Assembly (NCBI GenBank): GCA_903928915.1
Contig: CAIYSL010000125.1
Location: 47,195 to 111,194, forward strand
Origin: an uncultured Syntrophobacterales bacterium
Lineage (GTDB): Bacteria; Desulfobacterota; Syntrophia; Syntrophales; UBA5619
DNA: 64,000 nucleotides
Direction: 5' to 3'
Of this stretch, positions 33,727-42,697 are shown in pieces. The notes below the pieces were generated by a model that was given only the letters and a program-made list of their open reading frames with translations, searched no databases and was not told where the DNA came from. Both the position numbers and the translations under genes were made by a program. Position 1 is the stretch's first letter, and the number at the start of each line of letters is the position of its first letter.

Positions 33727-35322
33727 ATGCCTCGCCCCCCCCTTGCCATTCCCCGGGAGTCCCTGACGTTTCCGCTGCGCGCTGCGGCCCGCCGGTTTCC
33801 GGAAAAGGTTGCGGTGATCACCCCGGAAACGGGGGGACAGGCGACGACCTTCCGTTCGCTCGACGAGCAGTCCTCGGCGCTGGCAGCCGCTCTGGCCGGC
33901 GCGGGGATCGAACCGGGGGACCGCGTCGCGCTCTGGATGAAGAACTCTCTGGAGTACATCCTCGCCTTTTACGGCATCCTGAAGGCCGGGGCGGTGGTCG
34001 TCCCGATCAGCACCCATTACGGACACCGCGAGTTCCTGCACCAGGTAAACGCCACCCAGGCCACCTGCCTGATCGCCCCGGAGGAGCTGATCGCCTCCCT
34101 GGGTGCGCCGTTGAACGGCCGGACTCCGATCCGGCTCGTGATCTCCGCCGGCACGGACGAACCCGCGACCGGGGCGATTGCCTTCACAGCGCTCCTGGCA
34201 GGAGAAGAACGGATCGACCGCTCGCTCGGCATCGACCCCGAACGGACGCTTGCCGTGCTTCCCTTCTCCAGCGGCACCACGGGCCTCGCCAAAGGGGTCA
34301 TGCTGACCCACGCCAATCTGCTGAGCAACCTGTACCAGCTCGGCAATGCCCACGAGGTGTCGGATCGGGACCTCTTCCTCAACCAGCTTCCCTTTTTCCA
34401 TATCTACGGGATGACGGTCCTGATGGGCAACGCGATCATGGCAGGGGCCACCCAGGTGATCGCCAGCCGGTTTCGCCCCCTCGACGAGTTCCTCGACCTG
34501 TTCGCCGCCTACCGCCCGACCCTCTTCTTCACCGTACCGCTGGTCGTCCAGGAGTTCTGCCATCACCCCCGGGTCCCTGCCATGGACTGGAGCCGCCTCC
34601 GGTACATCAACACCGGCGGCGCCCCCCTCTCCCCGGACCTGCAGCAGCGGTTTACCCGGCTCACCGGTGTCCCGGTGATGCAGGGCTACGGCCTTACCGA
34701 ATCGTCGCCGGGCACGCACGTCAACCCTCCCGGCGGGATCAGGCTCGGCACGATCGGGATCGCGGTCGCCAACACCGAGGACAGGATCGTCGACGCGGCG
34801 ACCGGCCGGGAACTGGCGGCAAACGAGGTCGGCGAGCTCTGGGTGCGCGGACCGCAGGTGATGCAGGGGTACTACCGGGACCCGGAGGCGACGGAGGTGA
34901 CTCTCGTCGACGGCTGGCTGCGGACGGGCGATCTGGCCAAGAAGGACGCCGACGGCTACGTAACGATCGTCGACCGACTGAAGGAACTGATCAAGACCAG
35001 CGGCTACCAGGTGGCGCCGGCCGAGATCGAGCACCTATTGGTCGGTCATCCCGATATCCAGGATGCGGCCGTCATCGGTGCGCCCCACCCCGACTTCGGC
35101 GAAGTCCCGGTGGCCTACGTGGTCCTCCGTCCCGGCTCCAGCCTCTCGCCCGAAGCGATCGTGGCATACGCCGCCGAAGGCGTCGCAAAGTACAAGCGGC
35201 TGGCCCGGGTGGTAACCACGACTGCCATTCCCCGGAGCCCCTCCGGAAAGATCCTGCGCCGGGTCCTGAAGGAGAACCTGTGCGCACCGCCCCCTGCCGG
35301 CGTTGCTCGCTCCGGCAGCTGA
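33727..35322 (+). CDS. Acyl-CoA synthetase (AMP-forming)
   Basis: A 531-residue adenylate-forming ligase. It has the P-loop LPFSSGTTGLAKGVMLTH near residue 175, GYGLTESSPGTHVN near 317, LRTGDLAKKDADGYVTIVDR near 397, GYQVAPAEIE and a C-terminal lysine in SPSGKILRRVL. It activates a carboxylic acid to its CoA thioester using ATP; 4-coumarate- and medium-chain-like ligases share this layout. ATG at 33727 follows GAAAGGA; a GTG two codons earlier is possible. It is third in the BKACE-HCDH-ligase run and converges on the Ldh2-type gene. Confidence 0.93.
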   Translation: MPRPPLAIPRESLTFPLRAAARRFPEKVAVITPETGGQATTFRSLDEQSSALAAALAGAGIEPGDRVALWMKNSLEYILAFYGILKAGAVVVPISTHYGHREFLHQVNATQATCLIAPEELIASLGAPLNGRTPIRLVISAGTDEPATGAIAFTALLAGEERIDRSLGIDPERTLAVLPFSSGTTGLAKGVMLTHANLLSNLYQLGNAHEVSDRDLFLNQLPFFHIYGMTVLMGNAIMAGATQVIASRFRPLDEFLDLFAAYRPTLFFTVPLVVQEFCHHPRVPAMDWSRLRYINTGGAPLSPDLQQRFTRLTGVPVMQGYGLTESSPGTHVNPPGGIRLGTIGIAVANTEDRIVDAATGRELAANEVGELWVRGPQVMQGYYRDPEATEVTLVDGWLRTGDLAKKDADGYVTIVDRLKELIKTSGYQVAPAEIEHLLVGHPDIQDAAVIGAPHPDFGEVPVAYVVLRPGSSLSPEAIVAYAAEGVAKYKRLARVVTTTAIPRSPSGKILRRVLKENLCAPPPAGVARSGS

Positions 35323-35405
35323 CCTGCCTTCCCCGGTCTCCGGCCGCGGGCCTCTCCGCGAGTCCTCCCCCTCCCGCGACGCGACTGGCGCGGGCGGGAC
35401 TCGAC

Positions 35406-36473
35406 TCAGCGGGGAAAGGGAACCCCCAGGCGGTTGCCGAGGGAGACGAAATCATCCACGACGGGTGACGGGATCGGGATTCCCTTCGCGAGACGCTCGG
35501 CCCGTGTTGCGAACTCGATCTCGCCGGGAATATAGATCCGCTCTGCCCCTTCCGCCTTTGCCGAATTCCGGATCTCCTCGACCGCGCGGTCGACGGCGGC
35601 CGTAAACTCCGCGGGCTCCATGAAGCTCTCCACGTTCACGGCGGCAAAGACGCTCCCCACGTCGGTCGGTTCGACCATGTTGTCCGCAAGGAAACCGGGA
35701 AAGTGTGCCCCGTAGTTCGATCCGGTGAGGATGCCGCAGATAAAATCGATCGCCAGGGCAATGCCGTAGCCCTTGTAGCCGCCGATCGGGGCGAGAAGCC
35801 CCCGCAGGGCCGCATGCGGGTCGGTCGTGGGAACACCGCGGTCGTCGAATGCCCAGCCGGGCTCCAGCGGTCTGTCCTGCTTGGCGTAGAGATTAATCCG
35901 GCCGCGCGCCACCACGGTGGTGGCCAGATCCAGGACCACCGGCAGTTCCCTATCCGCGGGAATGGCGACGGCAAAGGGGTTGGTGCCGAACAGGGCCGTC
36001 CGGCCTCCCGTGGGGGCCATCGCCGCCGGGGCGTTCGTCGAACTGAACCCGATCATCCCCCGGGGGAGCGCCCGCATCGCCCAGTAGGCGGCCATACCGT
36101 AGTGGTTCGAGTGGCTCACGGCCGAGAAGGCGACGCCGGTATGCGCCGCTTTCTCGATCGTCATGGTCATCGCCTTGGCTGCGCCCATCTGGCCGATGCT
36201 GTTGTGGCAGTCGATCAGTACCGTGGACGCCTTTTCGCGTACCACGTCGAGACGGGTCGCAGCGCTCATCACCCCTTTTTCGATCCGTTCCACGTAGACG
36301 CACAGCATACGGGTGATCCCGTGCGTGTCCACCCCGCGGAGGTTTGCCTCGATCATGGAGTCGGTGAGCAGCACCGCGTCCTGGCGGTCCACCCCGACAC
36401 GCTGCATGATCTCTTCCGTCCAGCCCCGCAACCGCTCCGCGGGAAACAGGATACCGCCGTCCACACCCGCCAT
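35406..36473 (-). CDS. Ldh2/MdlD-type malate/L-lactate/ureidoglycolate dehydrogenase family
   Basis: A 355-residue NAD(P)-dependent oxidoreductase with its own fold. The markers are EANLRGVDTHGITRM near residue 39, HSNHYGMAAYWAMRA near 117 (catalytic His) and GTNPFAVAIPADRELPVVLD near 165. It interconverts a 2-hydroxy acid and 2-keto acid, or an imine. Start 36473 (MAGVDGG) has AAAGGAG upstream; the 46-residue track extension covers the promoter and is rejected. It is divergent from the TAXI gene and has a strong promoter, so it is probably part of the same catabolic function but separately controlled. Confidence 0.9.
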   Translation of the reverse strand: MAGVDGGILFPAERLRGWTEEIMQRVGVDRQDAVLLTDSMIEANLRGVDTHGITRMLCVYVERIEKGVMSAATRLDVVREKASTVLIDCHNSIGQMGAAKAMTMTIEKAAHTGVAFSAVSHSNHYGMAAYWAMRALPRGMIGFSSTNAPAAMAPTGGRTALFGTNPFAVAIPADRELPVVLDLATTVVARGRINLYAKQDRPLEPGWAFDDRGVPTTDPHAALRGLLAPIGGYKGYGIALAIDFICGILTGSNYGAHFPGFLADNMVEPTDVGSVFAAVNVESFMEPAEFTAAVDRAVEEIRNSAKAEGAERIYIPGEIEFATRAERLAKGIPIPSPVVDDFVSLGNRLGVPFPR

Positions 36474-36527
36474 ATTCGATTCTCCTTTCTCGCGCTCTGT
36501 CAATGCGCCACAGCGCCTCGCGCTGCG

Positions 36528-36556
36528 AGTATAGGGAGCCTGTGCCGGCCTGTCAA
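36528..36556 (-). promoter_or_regulatory. Strong sigma70 promoter for the Ldh2-type gene
   Basis: On the minus strand TTGACA is followed after 17 bases by TATACT, with transcription expected about 45 bases before the start codon. The untranslated leader contains GCAGCGCGAGGCGCTG, able to fold as a hairpin. Confidence 0.75.
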
Positions 36557-36743
36557 GCGAATAGGCCGGGACAACGGACAGGCGGGCCGGCTCACTCGCG
36601 TACGCGGTCATATCCGTCGCCCGTTCCGCTCAATTCGTGCTTGACATCGCTCCCCCGGCCGTAGTAGCAATGCCCCACAGCACGTTTTCAGGTACTACTT
36701 GTCTGACCGATCGTAACCCACCTTTTTGCGAAAGGAGATAAGC

Positions 36744-37691
36744 ATGAAACTGAAATCACTCCTCCTGGCAGGTCTGGTCGCATCGGCACTCCTGATCCCC
36801 GTCACCGCTCCGGCAGAACAGATCACCCTGATGACCGGCCCCCAGGGCGGCGTCTGGGTGCCCCTCGGCGGTGCGCTGAAGGGGATGTGGGAAAAGGCGG
36901 TCCCCGGCCTGCAGGTGAATATGCAGCCCGGCGCCGGGATCGCCAACATCCGCGGCGTGGACGAAGGCAAGGCCCATGTCGGGTTCGGAAACACCATCAC
37001 CACGGTCGACGGTCTGGCCGGCCGTCCGCCCTACCCGAAGAAGGTCACCAAGGTCTGTCAGGTCGCCAACCTCTACCCGCAGTATTTTCAAGTGGTGGTT
37101 CCCGCGGATTCGAACATCAACAGCATAAGCGACCTGAAGGGCAAGGTGCTGGTCACCCAGCCGAAAGGCAACACCGCGGAGCTGATCAACATCCATCTCC
37201 TCCAGGTGCACGGGATGACTTACCAGTCGCTGGCAAAGGTGAATTTCATCAACTCCTACACCGACGCCGTTTCGATGGTGAAGGACGGCCACGCCCAGGT
37301 GTTCACGCTCGGGACCGCGGTTCCTTCATCGGCGGTCATGGATCTGGCCAGCGCGCGCGATATCAGGCTGATCGGCATCGACGATAAGATCCTCGCCGAC
37401 ATGAAGAAGATCAATCCGGGCTACTCCAAGCTCACCATCAAGGCCGGCATGTATCCGAAGGTGAACAAGGACGTCGACGTGATCGGCTACGCCACCCATA
37501 TCGTCGCCTCCTGCGACCTGCCGGAGGATATGGTCTACCGGATGACCAAGGCAATGGCGGCCAACGTCGCCGACATGGCCGCATCGAACAAGTCGATCGC
37601 CGGACTCACTCCGAAGATCATGGGCGAAGACATCGGCGTCCCCCCGCACAAGGGAGCGTTGAAATTCTACAAGGAAGCCGGAGTGCGCTGA
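36744..37691 (+). CDS. TRAP transporter solute-binding protein, TAXI family
   Basis: A 315-residue periplasmic receptor. A signal peptide (MKLKSLLLAGLVASALLIPV, cleaved near APA/EQ) is followed by the TAXI opening LMTGPQGGVWVPLGGALKGM and IANIRGVDEGKAHVGFGNT near residue 72. TAXI receptors deliver small organic acids to a fused TRAP permease. ATG at 36744 has AAAGGAG at the right distance. A terminator between this gene and the permease should make the receptor more abundant than the permease. Ligand unknown; the neighbouring BKACE cluster suggests a hydroxy- or keto-acid. Confidence 0.94.
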   Translation: MKLKSLLLAGLVASALLIPVTAPAEQITLMTGPQGGVWVPLGGALKGMWEKAVPGLQVNMQPGAGIANIRGVDEGKAHVGFGNTITTVDGLAGRPPYPKKVTKVCQVANLYPQYFQVVVPADSNINSISDLKGKVLVTQPKGNTAELINIHLLQVHGMTYQSLAKVNFINSYTDAVSMVKDGHAQVFTLGTAVPSSAVMDLASARDIRLIGIDDKILADMKKINPGYSKLTIKAGMYPKVNKDVDVIGYATHIVASCDLPEDMVYRMTKAMAANVADMAASNKSIAGLTPKIMGEDIGVPPHKGALKFYKEAGVR

Positions 37692-37723
37692 TTTCCGTAC
37701 TCCTTCCCCCCGCAGCGCCACCG

Positions 37724-37751
37724 CGGGGCGGCCCCGGCCGCCCCGTTTTTT
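37724..37751 (+). terminator. Intercistronic intrinsic terminator between TAXI receptor and TRAP permease
   Basis: CGGGGCGGCC-CC-GGCCGCCCCG followed by TTTTTT. A near-perfect stem with six T residues lies between two genes that must both be made; partial read-through would set receptor-to-permease ratio. Confidence 0.85.
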
Positions 37752-37786
37752 GCATCAGAAGACCGCGTAATCCGGAGGAGGCACGC

Positions 37787-39688
37787 ATGTCAGAAGCCAT
37801 TCCCGTGATTTCCGAAGAGGTCCCTGCCACCCCGCCCTCCACCGCGGCGCTCAAGTGGATAGTTTCGGTCATCGCCATCGCCATGTCACTGTTCCACATG
37901 TACGTCGCCGGGTTCGGACCGCCGGAGGCGATGGTCTTTCGGGGCGTCCATCTCCTCTTCGCCCTCACCCTGGTATTTCTGCTGTACCCGCTCAAGCCGG
38001 GCGCCGGCATGGGCTGGCGTGCGCTCGACATGGTGCTGCTCGTCGGCTCCTGGGCCTTCATCCTGCATATCTTCTTCAATTACGAATACGTCACCTACCG
38101 CACCATCTACATCGATGACATGACGACCCTCGACATGTTCTACGCAGCCGTTTCGTTGCTGATCGTACTCGAGGCGACCCGGCGGGTCCTCGGCTGGGCC
38201 CTGCCGATCACCGCCTTGGTGTTCATCGCCTATACGGTCGTCCTCACCAATGTGAAGCTGCCCATCCTGATGGAGCAGATGTACCTCTCCCTGGAGGGGA
38301 TCTTCGGCCCGACGCTGGGCGTTTCGGCCTCGTACGTGATGCTGTTCGTCCTGTTCGGCGCCTTCATGGAGCGGAGCGGCACCGGGAGACTCTTCATGGA
38401 CTTCGCCCTGGCGATAACCGGCCACACCGCCGGCGGTCCAGGCAAGGTTTCGGTGGTGAGCTCCTCGCTGTTCGGGACGGTATCGGGGAGCGCCGTCGCC
38501 AACGTCATGGTCGACGGGCCGATCACCATTCCGCTGATGAAGAAGACCGGGTTTCACCCCCCCTTTGCCGCCGCGGTCGAGGCGGTCGCCTCCACCGGCG
38601 GGCAGATCATGCCGCCGGTGATGGGTGCTGCCGCATTCGTGATGGCCGAGTTCCTGGCGGTGAGCTACTTCCAGGTGACGCTCTGGGCGGCCATCCCGGC
38701 TATCCTGTACTACGTGGCGGTATTCTTCTCGGTCCACTTCCGCGCAAAACGCACCGGCCTCCTGGGGGTCCCTCGGACCGAGCTGCCGCACCTGGGCACG
38801 GTCATGCGGGAGCGGGGCCATTTGTTCACCCCGATCCTGCTCGTGTTTGTCGGCCTCGTCGCCGGCTACAGCGCCCCGCTGTGCGCCCTCGCCGGCACCC
38901 TTGCCTGCCTGCCGATGGCGCTCCTGAAGAAGCTCACCCGCGCCGACATAACCTGGCGCTCGGTGGTGGAGGCGCTCGAAGACGGGGCCCGCAACACCCT
39001 GCTGGTGGCGATGGCCTGCGCCTGCGCCGGGATCGTGATCGGCTGCGTGACCCTGACCGGGGTGGGGATCAGCTTCACCCAGGTCGTGGTCGGACTGGCG
39101 CGGCAACTGCTCCCCCTGGCACTGATGCTCACGGCGGTCGCCGGCATCGTCCTCGGGATGGGGATGCCCACGACCCCCGCGTACATCGTCATGGTCTCGT
39201 TGCTCGTTCCGGCGCTGGTGAAGCTCGGCGCGATCGCCCCGGCGGCGCACATGTTCGCCTTCTACTTCGCAATCCTCTCGGCCATCACCCCGCCGGTGGC
39301 TCTCGCCGTCTTCGCGGCGGCCAGTCTGGGCAAGACCGATCTCTGGAAGTCGGGTTGGGAGGCGGTGCGCATCGGCGCCGCCGGGTTCATCGTTCCGTTC
39401 ATGTTCGTGTACGAGCCGGCGCTCCTGATGATCGGCGACTGGCAGGTCGTGGCCTCATCGTTCTTAACCGCCACGACCGGCACGATCCTCCTGGCAGCCT
39501 CGCTCCAGGGTTACCTGCTCAGGCCGGCCTTGATGTGGCAGCGTGTGGTCTTGTTCGTTGCCGCCATCTGCCTGATCAAACCCGGCTGGATAACCGATCT
39601 GATCGGCATCGCCCTCCTGGCGGTGGTGTTCGCGAGTCAGTATTTCTTCAGGATAGGGGGGACCGGAGGGCGGGAACGCGCGTCCTGA
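37787..39688 (+). CDS. TRAP transporter fused 4TM/12TM permease (DctQM)
   Basis: A 633-residue inner-membrane protein with hydrophobic segments along its whole length. The small DctQ-like part takes the first 150 or so residues. The large subunit then follows, with GTVSGSAVANVMVDGPITIP near residue 227, STGGQIMPPVMGAAAFVMAE near 263 and GMGMPTTPAYIVMVSLLVPA near 452. These are DctM-family blocks and the order is that of TAXI-linked fused permeases, which use an ion gradient. It starts behind GGAGGAGG. Its last 41 bases overlap the convergent Mut7-C gene. Confidence 0.96.
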   Translation: MSEAIPVISEEVPATPPSTAALKWIVSVIAIAMSLFHMYVAGFGPPEAMVFRGVHLLFALTLVFLLYPLKPGAGMGWRALDMVLLVGSWAFILHIFFNYEYVTYRTIYIDDMTTLDMFYAAVSLLIVLEATRRVLGWALPITALVFIAYTVVLTNVKLPILMEQMYLSLEGIFGPTLGVSASYVMLFVLFGAFMERSGTGRLFMDFALAITGHTAGGPGKVSVVSSSLFGTVSGSAVANVMVDGPITIPLMKKTGFHPPFAAAVEAVASTGGQIMPPVMGAAAFVMAEFLAVSYFQVTLWAAIPAILYYVAVFFSVHFRAKRTGLLGVPRTELPHLGTVMRERGHLFTPILLVFVGLVAGYSAPLCALAGTLACLPMALLKKLTRADITWRSVVEALEDGARNTLLVAMACACAGIVIGCVTLTGVGISFTQVVVGLARQLLPLALMLTAVAGIVLGMGMPTTPAYIVMVSLLVPALVKLGAIAPAAHMFAFYFAILSAITPPVALAVFAAASLGKTDLWKSGWEAVRIGAAGFIVPFMFVYEPALLMIGDWQVVASSFLTATTGTILLAASLQGYLLRPALMWQRVVLFVAAICLIKPGWITDLIGIALLAVVFASQYFFRIGGTGGRERAS

Positions 39689-40130
39689 GGTACTCCTCCG
39701 CGCGCCTGGGGTGCGTCCCGGGCCAGAAGATCTTCCCGCAGCAGGGACACCTGCGAAATCGGGGCTGGGTCCCGGAGACATAGGCGGGAACGAGGCCTTC
39801 GACCGCCGCCTTCGTAACCGCATCAAGCGGCACGTTGCAGTGCAGACAGCGGCTCATCCGTCTCGCGGGGTCCGGCGCGATGTTCAACGCGTTGAGGACT
39901 TCGCCGAGCTGCGTCTCGACCCTGTCGGCGGCTACGAAGACGAGCGATGCCGGCTGGACGCGGCGGGCAAGGTCCCGGTTTCGAGTCAGGACGATTCTGC
40001 CATCCTCCGCGGCCCTCCGGAGAAAGTCCCGATCCGCATCTCCCCGTTCAGAGAGGGTGTCATATCCAAGAATCCGGAGCCACTTCACCAGTTTTCCCAG
40101 ATTACGGTCCGCGGCGAACCTCTCCTGCAT
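39648..40130 (-). CDS. Mut7-C RNase/PIN-like protein with zinc ribbon
   Basis: A 160-residue protein. The N-terminal PIN-like part has RFAADRNLGKLVKWLRILGY (acidic first residue of the active site), then DRDFLRRA and IVLTRNRDLA. Four cysteines follow, CLHCNVPLD and CPCCGKIFWPGTHPRR, forming a zinc ribbon. This is the Mut7-C architecture, predicted to be a nuclease on family knowledge; its substrate is unknown. It lies five bases after the LpxH-like gene and overlaps the TRAP permease 3' end convergently. Confidence 0.9.
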   Translation of the reverse strand: MQERFAADRNLGKLVKWLRILGYDTLSERGDADRDFLRRAAEDGRIVLTRNRDLARRVQPASLVFVAADRVETQLGEVLNALNIAPDPARRMSRCLHCNVPLDAVTKAAVEGLVPAYVSGTQPRFRRCPCCGKIFWPGTHPRRAEEYLRTRVPALRSPLS

Positions 40131-40135
40131 GCCCC

Positions 40136-40906
40136 TTACCCCCTGGGGTGAAACCGCTCCAGATAAAATTGGCCGTCATCATACCGCAGGTAGGAATGGT
40201 GGATAATCCAATCGCCCAGTGTCACCGAAGTCTTCTGCCCTTGTTCGCTCATCTCCTGACGAAGAAGCGGTTTATGGCAATGGCCGAAAACGACCGCAGC
40301 GAAGCCTTCCCGGAATTCTTCCCGGGCACGGCGGTGCATGATCTCCGCCAGCCGGTCGGCGGATTCGTCCGACATCCTCTTGCTCCTTTCCGAGCTGAGG
40401 CGGGCGACTCGCCAGAGGAATCTCAGCGGGAGTATTCGCGCCAATCCGCGGACCGGTGAACTCCTCAGGAGCGCACGCAGCGCCAGGTACCTGCGGTTAT
40501 CCCTGTCCACCGTATCGCCATGGGCGACGAGGAACCGGCGTCCGTCGAGAGAAAAATCCGCCCATTCCGGATAAACCTCGAATCCCTGCCTGCCGGCAAA
40601 GTACCCCCCCAGCGAGAAATCGTGATTCCCCTCGCAGAGGCTGATGGTGACCCCTTCCTGAGCCAGGGCGTCCAGCCGTTCGAGTACCGTTCGGAACCCG
40701 GGATAGGCATTAGTTCCCTTCGTGAACCAGAAGTCGAAGAAATCACCGACAATGACGAGCCGGTCAACCGGGATCGATGCACCGGATCCCGGCGGGCCGC
40801 CGGTGGATCGCGGACCGCGAAGCAGCGCGAAAAACCGCATCAGCAGGTCGTGGGCGGGATCGTCACTCCCCGTGAGGTGGGCGTCGGAGAGAAAGATGGC
40901 CTTCAT
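40136..40906 (-). CDS. UDP-2,3-diacylglucosamine diphosphatase LpxH-like metallophosphoesterase
   Basis: A 256-residue calcineurin-like phosphoesterase. The metal and catalytic blocks appear in order: FLSDAHL at the start, GDFFDFWF near residue 54, CEGNHDFSLGG near 90, FLVAHGDTVD near 124 and FGHCHKPL near 212. LpxH cleaves UDP-diacylglucosamine to lipid X in lipid A synthesis, and FDFWF with the inserted helical lid after residue 130 supports this over a generic phosphatase. The assignment to lipid A is family inference; no other lpx gene is adjacent. Confidence 0.85.
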   Translation of the reverse strand: MKAIFLSDAHLTGSDDPAHDLLMRFFALLRGPRSTGGPPGSGASIPVDRLVIVGDFFDFWFTKGTNAYPGFRTVLERLDALAQEGVTISLCEGNHDFSLGGYFAGRQGFEVYPEWADFSLDGRRFLVAHGDTVDRDNRRYLALRALLRSSPVRGLARILPLRFLWRVARLSSERSKRMSDESADRLAEIMHRRAREEFREGFAAVVFGHCHKPLLRQEMSEQGQKTSVTLGDWIIHHSYLRYDDGQFYLERFHPRG

Positions 40907-41219
40907 GCCGGCGCTCCGGGTTCGGCAATCTCCGGTAAACCTGTGGGTCTGCGTGCTGAACGTCTCCGCTCCATACAGGGGCGTCTATCAGATTTGCCGG
41001 CTCCGTTCAAGGCAAGAAATGCGAACCCGGGAAAATCCTTTGACAACAATCACCGCGATCCGCTAGAGATGTTCCGGCAGTTTCGCGCCCTGCCCGCTCG
41101 CGCTGCATCGTTTCAGACAGGGCTGCGCGGATCTTTCGGTGGATGATCGCGGTCCGGGTGGGCAGTGCGCAGGGACTGCGCAGTATCCGGTCTGCTTTTC
41201 GGCATGGCGCGTGAGTGCG
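40907..41219. other. Intergenic region between lpxH-like and MFS genes
   Basis: This 313-base divergent spacer has no credible ORF. A plus-strand promoter-like pair lies at 41040-41069 (perfect TTGACA, 18 bases, TAGAGA), 150 bases before the MFS start. On the minus strand only weak matches (TTGAAC-17-TAGACG) were seen for the lpxH-like gene. Confidence 0.4.
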
Positions 41220-42530
41220 ATGACGGTACATACCGCAGGGGAGCGGAAACGCCCCACCCTCTGGTACGGATGGGTGGTCCTGACCGTCGTATTCCTCGTA
41301 ATGGCGGCTCTGGTGGGCGTGCGCAATTCGCTGGGCTTTTTCTTCAAAGCGATCGCCGGCGAGTTCGGCTGGACCCGCGCCCAGACGGCGGGCGCTTATG
41401 CAGTCGGCATGATCGTGCAGAGCGTCTGTTCTCCGCTCTTCGGCAGCCTCGGCGAGCGGTGGAGCCTCCGCTGGATGATGGCCCTCGGAGTATTGTTCGG
41501 CGGCGCGGCGCTCCTGCTCGGGTCGACCATCGGCGGCCTCGGTCAATTCTACCTGATGTACGCGCTGCTGAACGTCGGGTTTGCGGCCTCAACCTTCGTG
41601 CCCCAGGTCCAGATTCTCTCCAACTGGTTCGTCAAACGGCGCGGCCTCGCCATCGGGATCGCAAATTCGGGACAGGGCTTCGCCGCCATGCTGAACCTTG
41701 TGGTCCCCGTTCTGATCGCCCTGATCGGATGGCGAAGGAGCTACCTCGTGCTCGCCCTCTTCACCGGGACCATAATCTTCCCCCTGGCCGCCTTCCTGCT
41801 GCGGGATCACCCCCGTCAACGGGCTACCGTGGCCGATGCGCCCTTCCTCAACGCCGGGGAGCGGGACGCCCTGGCGGAGGGGGAGCGCCGGGAGCACCGG
41901 AGCGGACCCGACGCGCCGGCCGGCCTTTCCTTTCTCGGACAGGTCTGTTCCCTGCCGTTTCTGTTGATCGCTCTTACGTACTGCGCCGTGGCGTTCATCT
42001 TCATCGGCACCACCGTCCACATCATTCCCCATGCGACGGACCAGGGCTTTACCCCGGAGGCGAGCGGGCTTCTGTTTCTCCTCTGGGGGGTCTGCATCAT
42101 CGGGGGAAACCTGATCAGCGCCCTCTCCGACACTCTGGGTCGGGCATTGACCTACGCCGTCGGCACCGCCTTGGGGGTGTGCGCCTGCGTCGTGCTCGGC
42201 TGGTTCGAACAGGGGATGCCGCCGGCGATGTTCGCCGTCGGAGCGGCGCTTTCCGGGGCGGCGCTGGGTTTGACGCGCCCCACTGCTTCGGCGCTGCTGG
42301 CAGACCGGTTCGCGGGGCCGGGCTTCGGCAGGCTGAACGGCTCGGTGATGATGCTCTTCGCCCTGTTCGGCGCCCTCGGGGCGCTCACCACCGGCCTGCT
42401 GTACGATATCTCCGGCTCCTATCGCGGCGCCTTCCTGGCGTTCGCCGTGGTCCACGCCGCAGGCGCGGCGACCGCACTCCCCTTCGCCCGGATGCGGCCG
42501 CCCCTAACTCGCCTGGGCGGGCGCGGATAG
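41220..42530 (+). CDS. Major facilitator superfamily transporter (OFA/monocarboxylate-like)
   Basis: A 436-residue membrane protein with about 12 hydrophobic segments in two halves split by a charged loop near residues 195-230. It opens YGWVVLTVVFLVMAALVGVR and has FFKAIAGEFGWTRAQTAGAY near residue 40 and NWFVKRRGLAIGIANSGQGF near 135, both typical of the oxalate/formate-antiporter and monocarboxylate branch. ATG at 41220 is preferred; the 27 upstream residues in the track are not hydrophobic or conserved. Substrate unknown, probably a small organic anion. Confidence 0.88.
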   Translation: MTVHTAGERKRPTLWYGWVVLTVVFLVMAALVGVRNSLGFFFKAIAGEFGWTRAQTAGAYAVGMIVQSVCSPLFGSLGERWSLRWMMALGVLFGGAALLLGSTIGGLGQFYLMYALLNVGFAASTFVPQVQILSNWFVKRRGLAIGIANSGQGFAAMLNLVVPVLIALIGWRRSYLVLALFTGTIIFPLAAFLLRDHPRQRATVADAPFLNAGERDALAEGERREHRSGPDAPAGLSFLGQVCSLPFLLIALTYCAVAFIFIGTTVHIIPHATDQGFTPEASGLLFLLWGVCIIGGNLISALSDTLGRALTYAVGTALGVCACVVLGWFEQGMPPAMFAVGAALSGAALGLTRPTASALLADRFAGPGFGRLNGSVMMLFALFGALGALTTGLLYDISGSYRGAFLAFAVVHAAGAATALPFARMRPPLTRLGGRG

Positions 42531-42609
42531 ACAGGGGCTATCCCGTGGCGCTGCGGAGAAGCGACCGTCGCTCCACCGGCCGCCGCACGAACTTTGCGGT
42601 AAAATCCCC

Positions 42610-42638
42610 TTGACATGCGCCCCCCTTATTATTATCGT
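42610..42638 (+). promoter_or_regulatory. Candidate promoter for the RCC1 lipoprotein gene
   Basis: Perfect TTGACA, 17 bases, then TATCGT, about 60 bases before the GTG start. The spacer contains an unusual TTATTATTAT run. Confidence 0.5.
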
Positions 42639-42697
42639 CGCGGCAGGCCGATCGTGCTTCCCCCGGTCGCCATCCCATCCTCAAGGAGAACAGAAAC

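Noticed and set aside
37886-39250. 454-residue minus-strand ORF
   Set aside because: Shadow of the TRAP permease; rich in His, Gln, Asp and Arg with no hydrophobic or motif pattern.
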